This document shows, piece by piece, positions 55,701 to 64,000 of a stretch of 64,000 bases of DNA (its first letter is position 1; every line of letters begins with the position of its first letter). The DNA is taken from contig JAHEZM010000006.1 of NCBI GenBank assembly GCA_023251075.1, positions 87,827 to 151,826 of the forward strand. Direction: 5' to 3'. The position numbers and the translations under genes are program-made. The stretch is from Flavobacteriales bacterium. GTDB taxonomy: Bacteria; Bacteroidota; Bacteroidia; Flavobacteriales_C; GCA-002722245. The notes beneath the pieces were generated by a model, which worked only from the letters and a program-made list of their open reading frames with translations, made no database searches and was not told the origin of the DNA.

Positions 55701-56623
55701 GTATTGGCTATAGCGTTCAGCTGGATCCAAAAACTGTTGGAGATTACCAATATCAATGGATTCCTAATTATCAATTGGATGACAACACCAAGGCATTTCC
55801 AATTGCCACCCCAAAAAACAGTACACTGTACAAAGCAATTGTGAGCAATATGTGTGGTGAAGATACTGCCTACTATCAGGTTGATGTATCAAAAGTTCAA
55901 GGTCAAATTTCACACGACACCACTATTTGTAAAGATGATTCTATTCCCCTTTTAGCAAAAGGAGGCGTAAGTTATTTATGGTCGCCTGGTGGTACATTAA
56001 GCAATGTTACCAGCAACAATCCAACTGCTACACCTACTGAAGAAACAAAATACAAGGTAGTTATTACCAATGCCGATGGCTGTGTAGATTCTATGTCTAC
56101 CACCATAAGTTTGGCCAATAAACCTTATACTGGTTTTAAAGGAAGTTATGTAGTGGAATATGGCGATGATCTTCAAATTGATGGTAAATTTAACGACCAC
56201 GTTTTCTGGTCGCCAGGCACCTATTTATCGTGTACCGATTGCGACAAACCTTTGGTTAGAATACCAGAAGAAGATATTTCTTATCAGTATGTTTTATATG
56301 ATGACAAAGGATGTTATTTTAAAGACTCCATTCACGTTTATGTAATCAGAAAAGTTTATGTGCCCAACGCTATCAGCCCGAATGGCGATGGACTAAACGA
56401 TATATTTTATTTTAAAAGTATAAGCGTGGAGGAATTTGAACTCAACATTTTCAATCGTTGGGGCGAATTACTTTTCACCAGCAAAGACATTAACAAAGGT
56501 TGGAATGGCCTATATCAGGGCAATATAGTGCAAGAAGACACTTATGTGTGGAAGGTGAAATACCGTCGCCGACTCACCACCAACTGGGTTGAAGAGTACG
56601 GAATTGTAACGGTAGTACGCTAA
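52709..56623 (+). CDS. Giant T9SS type B cargo with SBBP and PKD domains
   Basis: A 1304-residue secreted protein. After the signal peptide, ARFIENKGQWPEQVLFGAKL opens a DUF7948-type N-terminal domain (to about residue 250). Several beta-propeller-related SBBP repeats follow (250-740; e.g. YSSYLGGTSIESPHSIVV, WSTYIGGLGDDAAYSVQFDSNGDLYITGGT). A PKD domain (about 755-845; YEWDFGDGSGSTQYTPTHTYSDTGYYHI) and Ig-like repeats with paired Cys follow. The C-terminus VPNAISPNGDGLNDIF through VTVVR is the gliding-motility-associated sorting domain. It would be exported by T9SS and held at the surface; its ligand is unknown. Confidence 0.93.
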   Translation: MTFFRKHIFFLLGFILLTNLLFSNTNLNTFSNARFIENKGQWPEQVLFGAKLATGMVFIEQDGIRFNQYSTTAFAGLHEHQHDNDANINDSLQAHNFKIHFLYSLIPSANPLNAYGDVANYFLGKDESKWASSAKIYNEIILKEIYKSIDVRFYENNGHFKFDFLVHAGANPNDIQFIGKNISSKIENNQIVLESAVGLVYLQQPYSYQIENDSKKTIENHYKKNDLGAYFFSLNNYNSQNELVIDPSVYFASFSGSTSDNWGYTATYDDQGNLYNAGNVFGTGYPITAGAYKTTFSGIVDVSITKYNNSGNGLVYSSYLGGTSIESPHSIVVTKNRELVIFGSTSSLDFPTSASAYDKTYNGGTVVTTDNVLTYSNGSDIFVTKLNTAGSALIGSTLIGGTQNDGLNDEYNLSKLYYNYGDIFRGEVIVDGNGNPIIATTTGSTDFPIIGGFQSAFAGGGHDAILMKFNNNLSSLSWSTYIGGLGDDAAYSVQFDSNGDLYITGGTQSANFPTTPGVINGSLQGGIDGFLSHISANGSSLITSTYLGTAAYDQCYFVQTDKNNNVFVFGQSLGAYPVTPAAVYSNPNSHQFIHKLNSTLNTTVFSTVFGSGSANTDLVPSAFLVNNCEDIYISAWGGKINSFFSPNNPPGNTKNMPLTADAYQKTTDGSDFYLAVFSQDAGSLKYGTYFGGPSSLEHVDGGTSRFDKKGNVYQAVCGGCGGNSDFPTTAGAWSTTNKSTNCNLAVIKFDVSKLTANINGNVDSVACINEPIVFNNSSHGGTSYEWDFGDGSGSTQYTPTHTYSDTGYYHIRLVATDPSGCPPTDTTFMLLHVLPQVEMKVLPNDSICPGQNVTLIASGATVYSWKPAATLNQSTGTQVIATPTQQTTYVVNGNSFCNKDSAELTITLFSLAHQISPEDSVCPGVAHPLSASTGNNFSWTPANSFSNPNSGNTNVTLFQSGTMHVNFKSVDGCDIQDSVKLKVILPPNVKTASDTLICIGYSVQLDPKTVGDYQYQWIPNYQLDDNTKAFPIATPKNSTLYKAIVSNMCGEDTAYYQVDVSKVQGQISHDTTICKDDSIPLLAKGGVSYLWSPGGTLSNVTSNNPTATPTEETKYKVVITNADGCVDSMSTTISLANKPYTGFKGSYVVEYGDDLQIDGKFNDHVFWSPGTYLSCTDCDKPLVRIPEEDISYQYVLYDDKGCYFKDSIHVYVIRKVYVPNAISPNGDGLNDIFYFKSISVEEFELNIFNRWGELLFTSKDINKGWNGLYQGNIVQEDTYVWKVKYRRRLTTNWVEEYGIVTVVR

Positions 56624-56673
56624 TTCAATGCAACCTTTTTCCAATCAACGAATCTTGGCTATATTAGCAGCTG

Positions 56674-57720
56674 ATGTCGAATCCTAGTGATATAAAGATT
56701 GCCGTAGTTATTCTCAATTGGAATGGTAGAAAATATTTAGAAAAATTTCTACCTGTTCTCCAAAAAAGTATGCCTGCTTATGCAAAAATTGTAGTTGCCG
56801 ATAATCAATCAAACGACGATTCATTGGCATTTATGAAAGCTCATTACCCGAAAATTGAAATCATTGTTAACCCCGGAAATGAAGGCTTTGCAAGAGGATA
56901 CAATCTGGCATTAAAACAAATCAATACTCCTTATTACATTCTTTTAAATTCTGATATAGAAGTTACTCCCCACTGGATTGAACCTCTTTATGAATTGATG
57001 GAAAGCAATAAAGAATACGGTGTTTGTCAGCCAAAAATTTTATGGTACGATCATAAAACAAAATTCGAATATGCCGGTGGTGCCGGTGGATTTATCGACT
57101 ATATGGGTTTTCCATTTTGTAAAGGAAGATTATTTCAGGACGTGGAAGAAGATCACGGACAATATGATGAAATTGATGAAATATTTTGGGCCACCGGTGC
57201 ATGCATGATGGTGCGAAGCGAAATATTTTGGGAAGCAGGCGGCTTAGATGAAGATTTTTTTGCACATCAGGAAGAGATTGATTTATGCTGGAGAATAAAA
57301 AATTTGGGTTACAAAGTAATGTACACTCCCCACTCTAAAATATACCATATTGGAGGAGGAACTTTGCCTACCAACAACCCTATGAAGCCTTATTTGAACT
57401 TCAGAAATAATTTAGTGATGATGGTGAAAAATCTTCCTACAGAAAATCTCTTTCCCAATATTTTGTACAAGATGATTTTAGACGGAATTGCAGCAATGAA
57501 ATTTTTGGTGGATAGAGATTTTCGGCATGCCTATGCTGTGTTTCGTGCACACATGAGATTTTATTTGATGTTGCCCAATACACTAAGAAAAAGAAAACAT
57601 ATTCAAAATACTATCCGAAACAAAAAACTTCCTCGTATTTACAAAAGAAGTATAGTGAAACAATACTTCATGAAAGGCAAAAAGAAATTCAGCGATTTAC
57701 GCAAAGAAGATTTTGCTTGA
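56674..57720 (+). CDS. Glycosyltransferase family 2
   Basis: A 348-residue GT-A enzyme. The opening VVILNWNGRKYLEKFLP and VVADNQSNDDSLAFMK bind the nucleotide sugar; YYILLNSDIEVTPHW holds the DxD-like metal motif; FWATGACMMVRSEIFWEAGGLDEDFFAHQEEIDLCWRIKNLGYKV is cut by the usual catalytic ED region. The C-terminal 80 residues are basic and hydrophobic, perhaps a membrane-associated tail. It resembles rhamnosyltransferase-type WbbL. A strong terminator follows. Confidence 0.92.
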   Translation: MSNPSDIKIAVVILNWNGRKYLEKFLPVLQKSMPAYAKIVVADNQSNDDSLAFMKAHYPKIEIIVNPGNEGFARGYNLALKQINTPYYILLNSDIEVTPHWIEPLYELMESNKEYGVCQPKILWYDHKTKFEYAGGAGGFIDYMGFPFCKGRLFQDVEEDHGQYDEIDEIFWATGACMMVRSEIFWEAGGLDEDFFAHQEEIDLCWRIKNLGYKVMYTPHSKIYHIGGGTLPTNNPMKPYLNFRNNLVMMVKNLPTENLFPNILYKMILDGIAAMKFLVDRDFRHAYAVFRAHMRFYLMLPNTLRKRKHIQNTIRNKKLPRIYKRSIVKQYFMKGKKKFSDLRKEDFA

Positions 57721-57783
57721 TTAATTAACCTTCACCACTCCATCAGGAACTTAAAACGACAACATTTTCGACAACAGTAAAAT

Positions 57784-57819
57784 AAAAATCCCTGTAAATC
57801 TTCATTTACAGGGATTTTT
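57784..57819. terminator. Bidirectional terminator between GT2 and tRNA-Asp
   Basis: Arms 57784-57799 and 57804-57819 pair perfectly over 16 bases with a CTTC loop; the A/T outer ends give a U-run in either direction. It would end both the GT2 transcript and the minus-strand tRNA. Confidence 0.92.
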
Positions 57820-57831
57820 ATTTTGTATTGG

Positions 57832-57905
57832 CGGTCCGGACGGGACTCGAACCCGCGACCCCATGCGTGACAGGCATGTATTCTAACCAACTGAACTACC
57901 GAACC
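57832..57905 (-). tRNA. tRNA-Asp (anticodon GTC)
   Basis: The complement folds as a 74-base tRNA: acceptor GGTTCGG pairs with CCGGACC (one G-U), the D-loop is AGTTCAGTTGGTTAGAA, the anticodon loop CTGTCAC has GTC, and the T-arm is GCGGGTTCGAGTCCCGT. The discriminator is G73, an identity element for AspRS. CCA is encoded at 57829-57831. Confidence 0.97.
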
Positions 57906-58190
57906 AATAATCGTTAAAAGAACTGTTTTCTTAAACGGAGGACAAATTTAGGTATTTTTTACCGACTAACAAACTTTTTAAAATAAATGATACCTACTCC
58001 CATTGAAAATTATTTTGAAATAATTTTTTAAATAAATAACGAAACACCCCTATGAAATCGCTACTAAAAATCACATAAAAACCTTATAATCAAATACTTA
58101 AAAACAAAAACAAACTGGTGCTTTCGATAAGTAACTTAATCGAAGTTTAATTTGTTCTAACAGTCAACCATTAATCTTAAACAAAAAACA
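57906..58190. other. Intergenic region between tRNA-Asp and the SGNH hydrolase gene
   Basis: These 285 AT-rich bases should hold the promoters of tRNA-Asp (minus) and of the hydrolase gene (plus). TAATTTG near 58147 is close to a -7 box. I see no repeat or ORF. Confidence 0.4.
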
Positions 58191-59447
58191 ATGAGAAAAC
58201 TTACTTTACTATTTATTATGCTTCTCTTTATAATAATTATAAAGACAGGTTTTGCGCAAACCGACTCTATACTCTTTATCGGAAACAGCTATACCTATGT
58301 TGAAGATATACCGGGGAAATTCAAATCTTTAGCTGAAAGTGCTGGGAAATCAGTATTTATTGACTCCTATACTCCCGGAGGGCAAACATTACAAGCTCAT
58401 TATTCTGATGCGCAAACCATCGCAAAAATAAATGCTCACCAGTGGAAATATGTGATTTTACAGGAGCAAAGTCAAATGCCATATCTCTATCCTCAAACCA
58501 CTCAGCAGTATGCTAACATGATAGCTTTTCAATACATAAAAGCCAACAACCCATGTACAGAAGTGGTGATGTATATGACTTGGGCGCGGCAGGCAGGCGA
58601 AGCATGGTTAACTACAATAGGAAAAACTCATGATGAAATGGCTACGTATTATGAAAATTTTTACTCTAATTTGTGGCAGTATGTGCCCAGTAGAGTGTCT
58701 CCAGTAGGTGCTGCTTTCCATATAGCCACCAATAATGGAATTAATATTTATTCGGGTGATGGATCTCATCAAAATGCCGATGGTGCCTACTTATCTGCCT
58801 GTGTGTTTTATGCAACCTTATATAAAGAATCTCCTGTTGGATTAACCTTTTCATCTGCTTCCTCCAATACTATTAAAGACCAACTGCAACAAATTGCACA
58901 CGATGTGGTGATGAATAATTTTGACAAATACAACATTAATAAAGTGAGATGGACGATGTCTACCACCAATCTTCTTGCAGGAGAAACTGTAGATTTTTTT
59001 GAAGGCACCTACATGGAACCCTTTCCAAATAAATTAGAATGGACATTTGAAGGGGCAACTCCTGCAAATTCCTTAGCAGAAAATCCTTCAGGCATAAAGT
59101 ACGACATAGCAGGTAATTTCAACGTTACACTGAAAATAACTGATGATTGTGGGTACACAGAAACAAGAACATTTACTGATACGATAAAAGTTCAGTTGAA
59201 TGTTGGAACAGAAACTATTGATAAAAAATCAATACAGGTTTATCCTACAGTTCTGAGTAGTTATAATGAAGCTTTTCAAATTAATGGAGCCAGTGATATT
59301 GAACTCCGTCAATTAAAAATTTATACAATGGATGGGAAAGAATTGAATTATAAAATAAATAACCAACAAATTTCAATTCAAAATATTTTCTCAGAAATAG
59401 CCATTGTTTCTTTACCCAATTATTCCTCCAAAATATTTATAAAGTAA
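58191..59447 (+). CDS. Secreted SGNH-type hydrolase (DUF4886-like) with probable T9SS tail
   Basis: A 418-residue protein. A signal peptide (LLFIMLLFIIIIKTGFAQ) precedes a DUF4886/SGNH-like hydrolase: the nucleophile Ser33 in ILFIGNSYT, the oxyanion helper region PGGQTLQAH, ILQEQSQMP, and the Asp190/His193 pair in GDGSHQNADG. A PKD-like beta domain follows (about 255-340; KLEWTFEGATPANSLAENPSG). The final 75 residues (VYPTVLSS ... LKIYTMDGKEL ... SLPNYSSKIFIK) look like a type A T9SS sorting domain. Substrate is unknown: esters or sugar acetyl groups are usual for the fold. Confidence 0.8.
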   Translation: MRKLTLLFIMLLFIIIIKTGFAQTDSILFIGNSYTYVEDIPGKFKSLAESAGKSVFIDSYTPGGQTLQAHYSDAQTIAKINAHQWKYVILQEQSQMPYLYPQTTQQYANMIAFQYIKANNPCTEVVMYMTWARQAGEAWLTTIGKTHDEMATYYENFYSNLWQYVPSRVSPVGAAFHIATNNGINIYSGDGSHQNADGAYLSACVFYATLYKESPVGLTFSSASSNTIKDQLQQIAHDVVMNNFDKYNINKVRWTMSTTNLLAGETVDFFEGTYMEPFPNKLEWTFEGATPANSLAENPSGIKYDIAGNFNVTLKITDDCGYTETRTFTDTIKVQLNVGTETIDKKSIQVYPTVLSSYNEAFQINGASDIELRQLKIYTMDGKELNYKINNQQISIQNIFSEIAIVSLPNYSSKIFIK

Positions 59448-59458
59448 TTTAAGAAATT

Positions 59459-59490
59459 AGAGGTAAATCAGAAAGACCTGGTTTGCCTCT
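59459..59490 (+). terminator. Possible terminator of the SGNH hydrolase gene
   Basis: AGAGGTAAATC (59459-59469) can pair with GGTTTGCCTCT (59480-59490) using two G-U pairs; the following ATTTATA is only a weak T-tract. Confidence 0.45.
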
Positions 59491-59492
59491 AT

Positions 59493-60410
59493 TTATAGCA
59501 TTTTAGAACGCTTGATTAAATAGGATAACATAATATTATCTAACGTATCGTTGATGTCGACGTTCACAAAATCAACTCGGTATTGTCCACATCTATATTC
59601 CAATTCTTTTTGAAAGGCTTTCATCTTTGTAGAATATTCATCTTTTAAATTACTAGGATTGGCTTTTAACACCTCCCCTGTTTCCAAATCAATAAATTTA
59701 TAAGGACGATTCTCCAAATTGAGCTCTAATTCTACTTTATGATCCATTACATGAAAAAGGATCACCTCATGCTTATTGTGTCGCAAATGCTGCAATGCAG
59801 AAAACAAAGCATCATTGTCATTGGATCCATAGGATTCAAACATATCACTGAAAATTACCACCAATGAGCGACGGTGAATCTTGTCAGCAATCTCATGAAG
59901 AGCCTCTGCTACACGTGTTGATTGTGGTGTTTTGGCTTTAACTAAATATCCTTCTAATAAATCATACAAACGTTTTAAATGCATTGCACCCGACTTGCTT
60001 TGTGTATGATCTATGACTTCATTTGCAAAAGAACTTATACCTGCTGCATCTCTTTGCCGCTGCAATAAATTAATAATGGTAGCGGCCGCAAAACAAGAAA
60101 ATTGAATTTTTCGAAGTTGGTTGGACTTAGGATTCTCTGGATAATACATGGAAGAACTCAAATCGAGTATTACCTGACATCTCAAATTTGTTTCTTCCTC
60201 AAAGCGTTTCACAAAAAGTTTATCGGTACGGGCAAACAATTTCCAATCAATATTTTTTGTGGATTCACCGGAATTGTACAGACGATGCTCGGCAAATTCA
60301 ACTGAAAAACCATGAAAAGGACTCTTATGTAATCCAGTGATAAAGCCTTCTACCACTTGTTTGGCAAGTAATTCTAAAGAACCAAATTTATTTAAATCTT
60401 CTAACAGCAT
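59493..60410 (-). CDS. DUF58 domain protein (VWA-like)
   Basis: A 305-residue cytoplasmic protein. DUF58 signature: GLHKSPFHGFSVEFAEHRLYNSGESTKNIDWKLFART, with the invariant DWK near residue 56, then a von Willebrand A-like domain with the metal site DLSSSMYYP (near residue 88) and VVIFSDMFES. In Bacteroidota such genes usually follow a MoxR-type AAA ATPase in the bat operon. Here the upstream neighbour is the trxA terminator and the downstream one is an unrelated gene, so it appears alone. Confidence 0.9.
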   Translation of the reverse strand: MLLEDLNKFGSLELLAKQVVEGFITGLHKSPFHGFSVEFAEHRLYNSGESTKNIDWKLFARTDKLFVKRFEEETNLRCQVILDLSSSMYYPENPKSNQLRKIQFSCFAAATIINLLQRQRDAAGISSFANEVIDHTQSKSGAMHLKRLYDLLEGYLVKAKTPQSTRVAEALHEIADKIHRRSLVVIFSDMFESYGSNDNDALFSALQHLRHNKHEVILFHVMDHKVELELNLENRPYKFIDLETGEVLKANPSNLKDEYSTKMKAFQKELEYRCGQYRVDFVNVDINDTLDNIMLSYLIKRSKML

Positions 60411-60444
60411 GTATGACTTTCAATTGACTTAAAAATACAACAAT

Positions 60445-60480
60445 AAAAAAAGCCCGACCAATTAATGTCGGGCTTTTTTT
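60445..60480 (-). terminator. Intrinsic terminator of trxA
   Basis: AAGCCCGAC (60450-60458) and GTCGGGCTT (60467-60475) form a nine-pair stem with an eight-base loop; flanking A and T runs give a U-tract on either strand. Confidence 0.92.
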
Positions 60481-60493
60481 ATTGTTGAGTTTA

Positions 60494-60811
60494 CTACAAA
60501 CAAGCTTTTAATTTATCAGCCAATACTTGTTTTGGTACTGCTCCTACTTGTTTATCAACCACTTCTCCATTTTTAAGGAAAAGGATAGTAGGAATATTTC
60601 TGATTCCGTATTTTGCAGATATACCAGGGTTGGTATCAACATTCACTTTTCCTACAACAGCCTGACCGTCGTATTCTTTAGAAAGTTCTTCTACAACTGG
60701 CCCCACCATTCTACATGGTCCGCACCATTCAGCCCAAAAGTCTACTACTACTGGTTTGCTCGATTTAAGAGCTAACTCTTCAAAATTTCCATCGGTGAAT
60801 TCTACTGCCAT
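60494..60811 (-). CDS. trxA: Thioredoxin
   Basis: A 105-residue cytoplasmic disulfide reductant. ATG at 60811 gives the classic opening MAVEFTDGNFEEL; the frame extends to 60922 but this adds only non-conserved residues. Active-site WCGPC has Cys30 and Cys33, followed by VGPVVEELSKEY and the cis-Pro loop GIRNIPTILFLKNGEVV. Length is exact for the family. It is a single gene with a strong terminator. Confidence 0.97.
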   Translation of the reverse strand: MAVEFTDGNFEELALKSSKPVVVDFWAEWCGPCRMVGPVVEELSKEYDGQAVVGKVNVDTNPGISAKYGIRNIPTILFLKNGEVVDKQVGAVPKQVLADKLKACL

Positions 60812-61046
60812 AATTGTAAATTTAAATTGATGGTTAAATGTATATCTAAATCTTTGAACAGAATATTTCACAAGTATTTTTTTTGTTAAGAATTTATAAA
60901 CAAAAACTATAGTTGCTCTCAAAAAACAAAAAAGTATTTAGATAACAAAGTGTTTAAACCTAAAGTTTCAGTAGATTTTATGTCGTTTCCATTTCATTTT
61001 TTCACGATTGTTGTTTTCTCCAAAATCATAATTTAAAAAATACACT

Positions 61047-61493
61047 ATGAAAAAATCAAATCTAATTTTAATCGCTTTAGCAATTGGTCTAAACTCTTGT
61101 AGCAAAGAAACCACCTTTAAAAACCACATCGACGGGGAAACATGGAAAGTAACCAATGTGGATATTTATCAATCAATAGAAGTAATTAACAATGGTACCA
61201 CAACAAGTAAAGCAGAACAAAATTTCTCAACTCCCGCCTCAGCTACATACCGATTTGAAAAGGATGGTACCGGAAAATATACAGAAAGTAATACTAGCAG
61301 CTCTTTTAAATGGAGTGTTTCTGACACTCAAATCTTCATTGATTATGAGACAAAGCAGGATGAACAATATGAAGTAGTGGATGATAGTTCAACAAAACAA
61401 AAATGGAATGCTTCATTAAAAATGGAAATCACCATTCTCAATACTACCACAAAAACCAATCAATCGGGAACCTTAAGTTTAGAAAAAATTTAA
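61047..61493 (+). CDS. Lipocalin-like lipoprotein
   Basis: A 148-residue lipoprotein. The signal ends at a lipobox Cys (ALAIGLNSCSKET). The mature part has DGETWKVTNVDIYQS near its start, a central RFEKDGTGKYTESNTSSSFKWSVSDTQIFIDY and a final strand SGTLSLEKI, the order of lipocalin-like domains common in Bacteroidota. The decayed gene at 14429-14827 has the same layout. Function is unknown. A terminator follows 18 bases after the stop. Confidence 0.7.
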   Translation: MKKSNLILIALAIGLNSCSKETTFKNHIDGETWKVTNVDIYQSIEVINNGTTTSKAEQNFSTPASATYRFEKDGTGKYTESNTSSSFKWSVSDTQIFIDYETKQDEQYEVVDDSSTKQKWNASLKMEITILNTTTKTNQSGTLSLEKI

Positions 61494-61512
61494 CGATAAC
61501 TGCATTACCAAG

Positions 61513-61545
61513 AGAGACTATCTTCAAAAGGTAGTCTCTTTTATT
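61513..61545 (+). terminator. Intrinsic terminator after the lipocalin-like gene
   Basis: AGAGACTATCTT (61513-61524) pairs with AAGGTAGTCTCT (61528-61539) with one G-U pair, followed by TTTATTTTAT. Confidence 0.85.
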
Positions 61546-61716
61546 TTATATCCGTCAGTTTTTCAGGAAACGCCCAATCCACAAAGACTTATTGGCATTC
61601 CACTGATGAAAATCAGGCCAGTTTGTCGTTAAAATCAATATGGATAACTATTTGAGTTCGTAGTTTCACCAAAGTCAATTTTAAATTTTAGACTTTGAAT
61701 ATTAAACATAATTATT

Positions 61717-64000
61717 ATGAACTTAAATAATTTCACCATTAAGTCGCAGGAAGCGATACAAAAGGCTCAACAATTAGCGATGGAAAAAGACAACCAAGCT
61801 ATTGAACCCGGACACTTACTAAAAGCTATTTTTGAAACCGATGAGAATGTAACTCCTTTTTTATTAAAAAAATTAGGAATCAATGACACCATTATCAAAC
61901 AAGCTTTAGATAAAATCATTGAATCTTACCCTAAGGTTTCAGGAGGAGGCGGACAACATTTGGGTAGATTTACCAACGAAGCTATTACCAAAGCACAAAG
62001 CATCATTAAAGAATTTAAAGACGAGTATGTTTCTATTGAACATTTACTTCTGGGAATTATTTCTACTAAAGACAGCGCTGCCCAATTATTAAAAGATATG
62101 GGGGTAAAAGAAAAGGAATTAAAGCAAGCTATTGTTGAATTGCGAAAAGGTGAACGTGTTACCTCACCATCTCAAGAAGAAACCTATAACTCTTTGAACA
62201 AATATGCTAAGAATTTAAATCAACTGGCTAAAGAAGGAAAACTCGATCCTGTAATTGGTAGAGACGATGAGATACGCAGGGTTTTACAAATTCTTTCCAG
62301 AAGAACTAAAAACAACCCCATATTGATTGGTGAACCTGGTGTAGGTAAAACAGCCATTGCTGAAGGCTTGGCGCATCGCATCATCAACGGTGATGTTCCT
62401 GAAAATTTGAAAGACAAAATTTTGTATTCATTGGATATGGGTGCATTGATTGCCGGTGCAAAATACAAAGGTGAATTTGAAGAAAGATTAAAAGCGGTAG
62501 TGAAAGAGGTAACTGGTGCCGACGGGCAGATTATTTTATTCATTGATGAAATTCACACATTGGTGGGTGCTGGCGGTGGTGGCGAAGGAGCTATGGATGC
62601 CGCTAACATTTTAAAACCAGCTTTGGCTCGCGGTGAACTACGCGCAATTGGTGCCACTACTTTAAATGAGTATCAAAAATATTTCGAAAAAGACAAAGCA
62701 TTAGAACGTCGTTTCCAAAAAGTAATGGTGGATGAACCTTCCACAGAAGATGCTATTTCTATTTTGCGTGGTTTGAAAGAGAAATATGAAAATCATCATA
62801 AAGTACAAATCAAGGACGAAGCAATTATTGCTGCAGTAGAACTATCCTCCAGATATATCACCGATAGATTCTTGCCTGATAAAGCCATCGATTTAATTGA
62901 TGAAGCCGCTTCTAAATTGAGAATGGAAATCAATTCCAAACCAGAGGAACTAGACGAGATTGAAAGAAAAATAATGCAGTTGGAAATTGAACGCGAAGCT
63001 ATTAAACGTGAAGGTGATAACACTAAAGTTTCTCGCCTGAGTGAAGAGTTAGCCAACTTAAGTGAACAACGCAATAATTTTAAAGCAAAATGGGAAAGTG
63101 AAAAAAGTGTAGTGGAAACCATACAAAAAGCCAAAGAAGATATTGAAAATTTGAAATTAGAAGCGGAACAAGCTGAACGTGCCGGAAACTATGGATTGGT
63201 TGCCGAAATTCGCTATGGCAAAGTAAAAGAAGCCGAAACTGCTTTGGAAAATGGCAAGAAAAAATTAATTGAATTACAAGCTTCTTCTAAAATGATCAAG
63301 GAAGAAGTAGATAGCGAAGAGATTGCAGATGTGGTAAGTAAATGGACAGGTATTCCCATTCAAAAAATGATAGCAAGTGAAGTAGAAAAATTATTAAAAC
63401 TGGAAGACGAATTGCATAAAACAGTGATCGGACAAGAAGAAGCAATTGAAGCAATTGCCGATGCTGTAAGAAGAAATCGCGCAGGATTACAAGATGCAAA
63501 TCGACCAATTGGATCTTTTATTTTCCTGGGAACCACTGGTGTGGGTAAAACAGAATTAGCAAAAGCTTTATCGGATTATTTATTCAATGATAGAAATGCT
63601 ATGGTGCGTATCGACATGAGTGAATACCAAGAAAAACATTCTGTATCGCGCTTGGTGGGCGCACCTCCGGGATATGTGGGTTATGAAGAAGGCGGACAAT
63701 TAACGGAAGCAGTTCGAAGAAAACCATACTCTGTAGTATTGTTAGATGAAATTGAAAAAGCGCATCCCGATACTTTCAACATCTTGTTACAAGTATTGGA
63801 TGATGGACGATTGACCGATAACAAAGGGCGTGTAGTGAATTTCAAAAACACTATCATCATTATGACTTCCAATATGGGTTCTCAAATTATTCAAGCCAAC
63901 TTTGAAGATTTGAAAAATAAAGATGTAGAGAAAGTAATGGAACAAACCAAAGCACAAGTATTGGAACTGTTGCGACAAACTATTCGTCCGGAATTCTTGA
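61717..64000 (+). CDS. clpB: ATP-dependent disaggregase ClpB (3' partial)
   Basis: The frame opens at ATG 61717 ([19 protein letters not shown]) and is still open at the window edge, giving 761 of roughly 865 residues. The N-domain has the double Clp repeat (residues 1-145), the first AAA+ module has Walker [10 protein letters not shown] and [21 protein letters not shown], and the middle coiled coil (about 410-525) is typical of ClpB rather than ClpA/C. The second module has Walker [10 protein letters not shown] and [11 protein letters not shown]. ClpB rescues aggregated proteins together with DnaK. The 220 bases upstream carry no CIRCE-like or sigma-32-like site that I can see. Confidence 0.97.
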   Translation, partial: MNLNNFTIKSQEAIQKAQQLAMEKDNQAIEPGHLLKAIFETDENVTPFLLKKLGINDTIIKQALDKIIESYPKVSGGGGQHLGRFTNEAITKAQSIIKEFKDEYVSIEHLLLGIISTKDSAAQLLKDMGVKEKELKQAIVELRKGERVTSPSQEETYNSLNKYAKNLNQLAKEGKLDPVIGRDDEIRRVLQILSRRTKNNPILIGEPGVGKTAIAEGLAHRIINGDVPENLKDKILYSLDMGALIAGAKYKGEFEERLKAVVKEVTGADGQIILFIDEIHTLVGAGGGGEGAMDAANILKPALARGELRAIGATTLNEYQKYFEKDKALERRFQKVMVDEPSTEDAISILRGLKEKYENHHKVQIKDEAIIAAVELSSRYITDRFLPDKAIDLIDEAASKLRMEINSKPEELDEIERKIMQLEIEREAIKREGDNTKVSRLSEELANLSEQRNNFKAKWESEKSVVETIQKAKEDIENLKLEAEQAERAGNYGLVAEIRYGKVKEAETALENGKKKLIELQASSKMIKEEVDSEEIADVVSKWTGIPIQKMIASEVEKLLKLEDELHKTVIGQEEAIEAIADAVRRNRAGLQDANRPIGSFIFLGTTGVGKTELAKALSDYLFNDRNAMVRIDMSEYQEKHSVSRLVGAPPGYVGYEEGGQLTEAVRRKPYSVVLLDEIEKAHPDTFNILLQVLDDGRLTDNKGRVVNFKNTIIIMTSNMGSQIIQANFEDLKNKDVEKVMEQTKAQVLELLRQTIRPEFL

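Noticed and set aside
57832..57905. tRNA-associated integration site
   Set aside because: No integrase gene or repeat of the tRNA 3' end was seen near tRNA-Asp.

Overview
This 64 kb window is AT-rich chromosomal DNA from a member of the Bacteroidota. The evidence is a PorP/SprF-family protein, PorQ, two giant proteins with the gliding-motility-associated C-terminal (type B) sorting domain of the type IX secretion system (T9SS), a secreted hydrolase with a probable type A sorting tail, a HAD-PGDH serine-biosynthesis fusion, TPR/PP2C phosphatases, DUF3078 and DUF58 proteins, and promoters resembling the Bacteroidota TTG/TAnnTTTG pattern with few Shine-Dalgarno sequences. I cannot fix the order or family. 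Both ends are cut: a PorP/SprF-like gene enters from the left and clpB leaves on the right.

Layout. 1-2.7 kb: PorP-like protein, then cmk and porQ on the minus strand. 2.8-6.5 kb: YcxB-like protein, EamA transporter, membrane PP2C phosphatase, LOG protein. 6.5-13.8 kb: response regulator and histidine kinase followed by a TolC / adaptor / RND efflux operon, with a possible direct-repeat operator between the two units. 13.9-16.1 kb: an AAA ATPase gene whose 3' end is repeated about 1.6 kb downstream, bracketing a decayed lipoprotein gene and a beta-barrel gene. 16.1-24.6 kb: recQ, glycosyltransferase, miaE, ceramidase-like protein, lipoprotein, thioesterase, dnaA, small membrane protein. 24.7-34 kb: TPR-PP2C phosphatase, low-molecular-weight phosphatase, RsmI-like methylase, heptosyltransferase-like GT9, choice-of-anchor-L/SprB adhesin, rdgB and a 56-residue charged protein. 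34-40 kb: thioester alpha-2-macroglobulin lipoprotein. 40-47 kb: yqeY, DUF2461, rlmF, DUF3817, thioesterase, DEAD helicase, MFS transporter, FKBP. 47-52 kb: serine and methionine biosynthesis, OsmC, DUF3078. 52-64 kb: second giant T9SS cargo, GT2, tRNA-Asp, SGNH hydrolase, DUF58, trxA, lipocalin-like lipoprotein, clpB.

Most genes are housekeeping or envelope functions typical of the phylum. I found no phage, IS transposase, CRISPR array, toxin-antitoxin pair or defence island, and no clearly new multi-gene system. The less ordinary content is: a mosaic family of palindromic repeats whose three copies all lie between convergent gene ends; a perfect 63-bp inverted repeat; the duplicated gene tail; an RND adaptor that appears to lack its helical hairpin; a possible 18-codon transcription unit with its own terminator; and a Tyr/Asn-rich insert in the macroglobulin.
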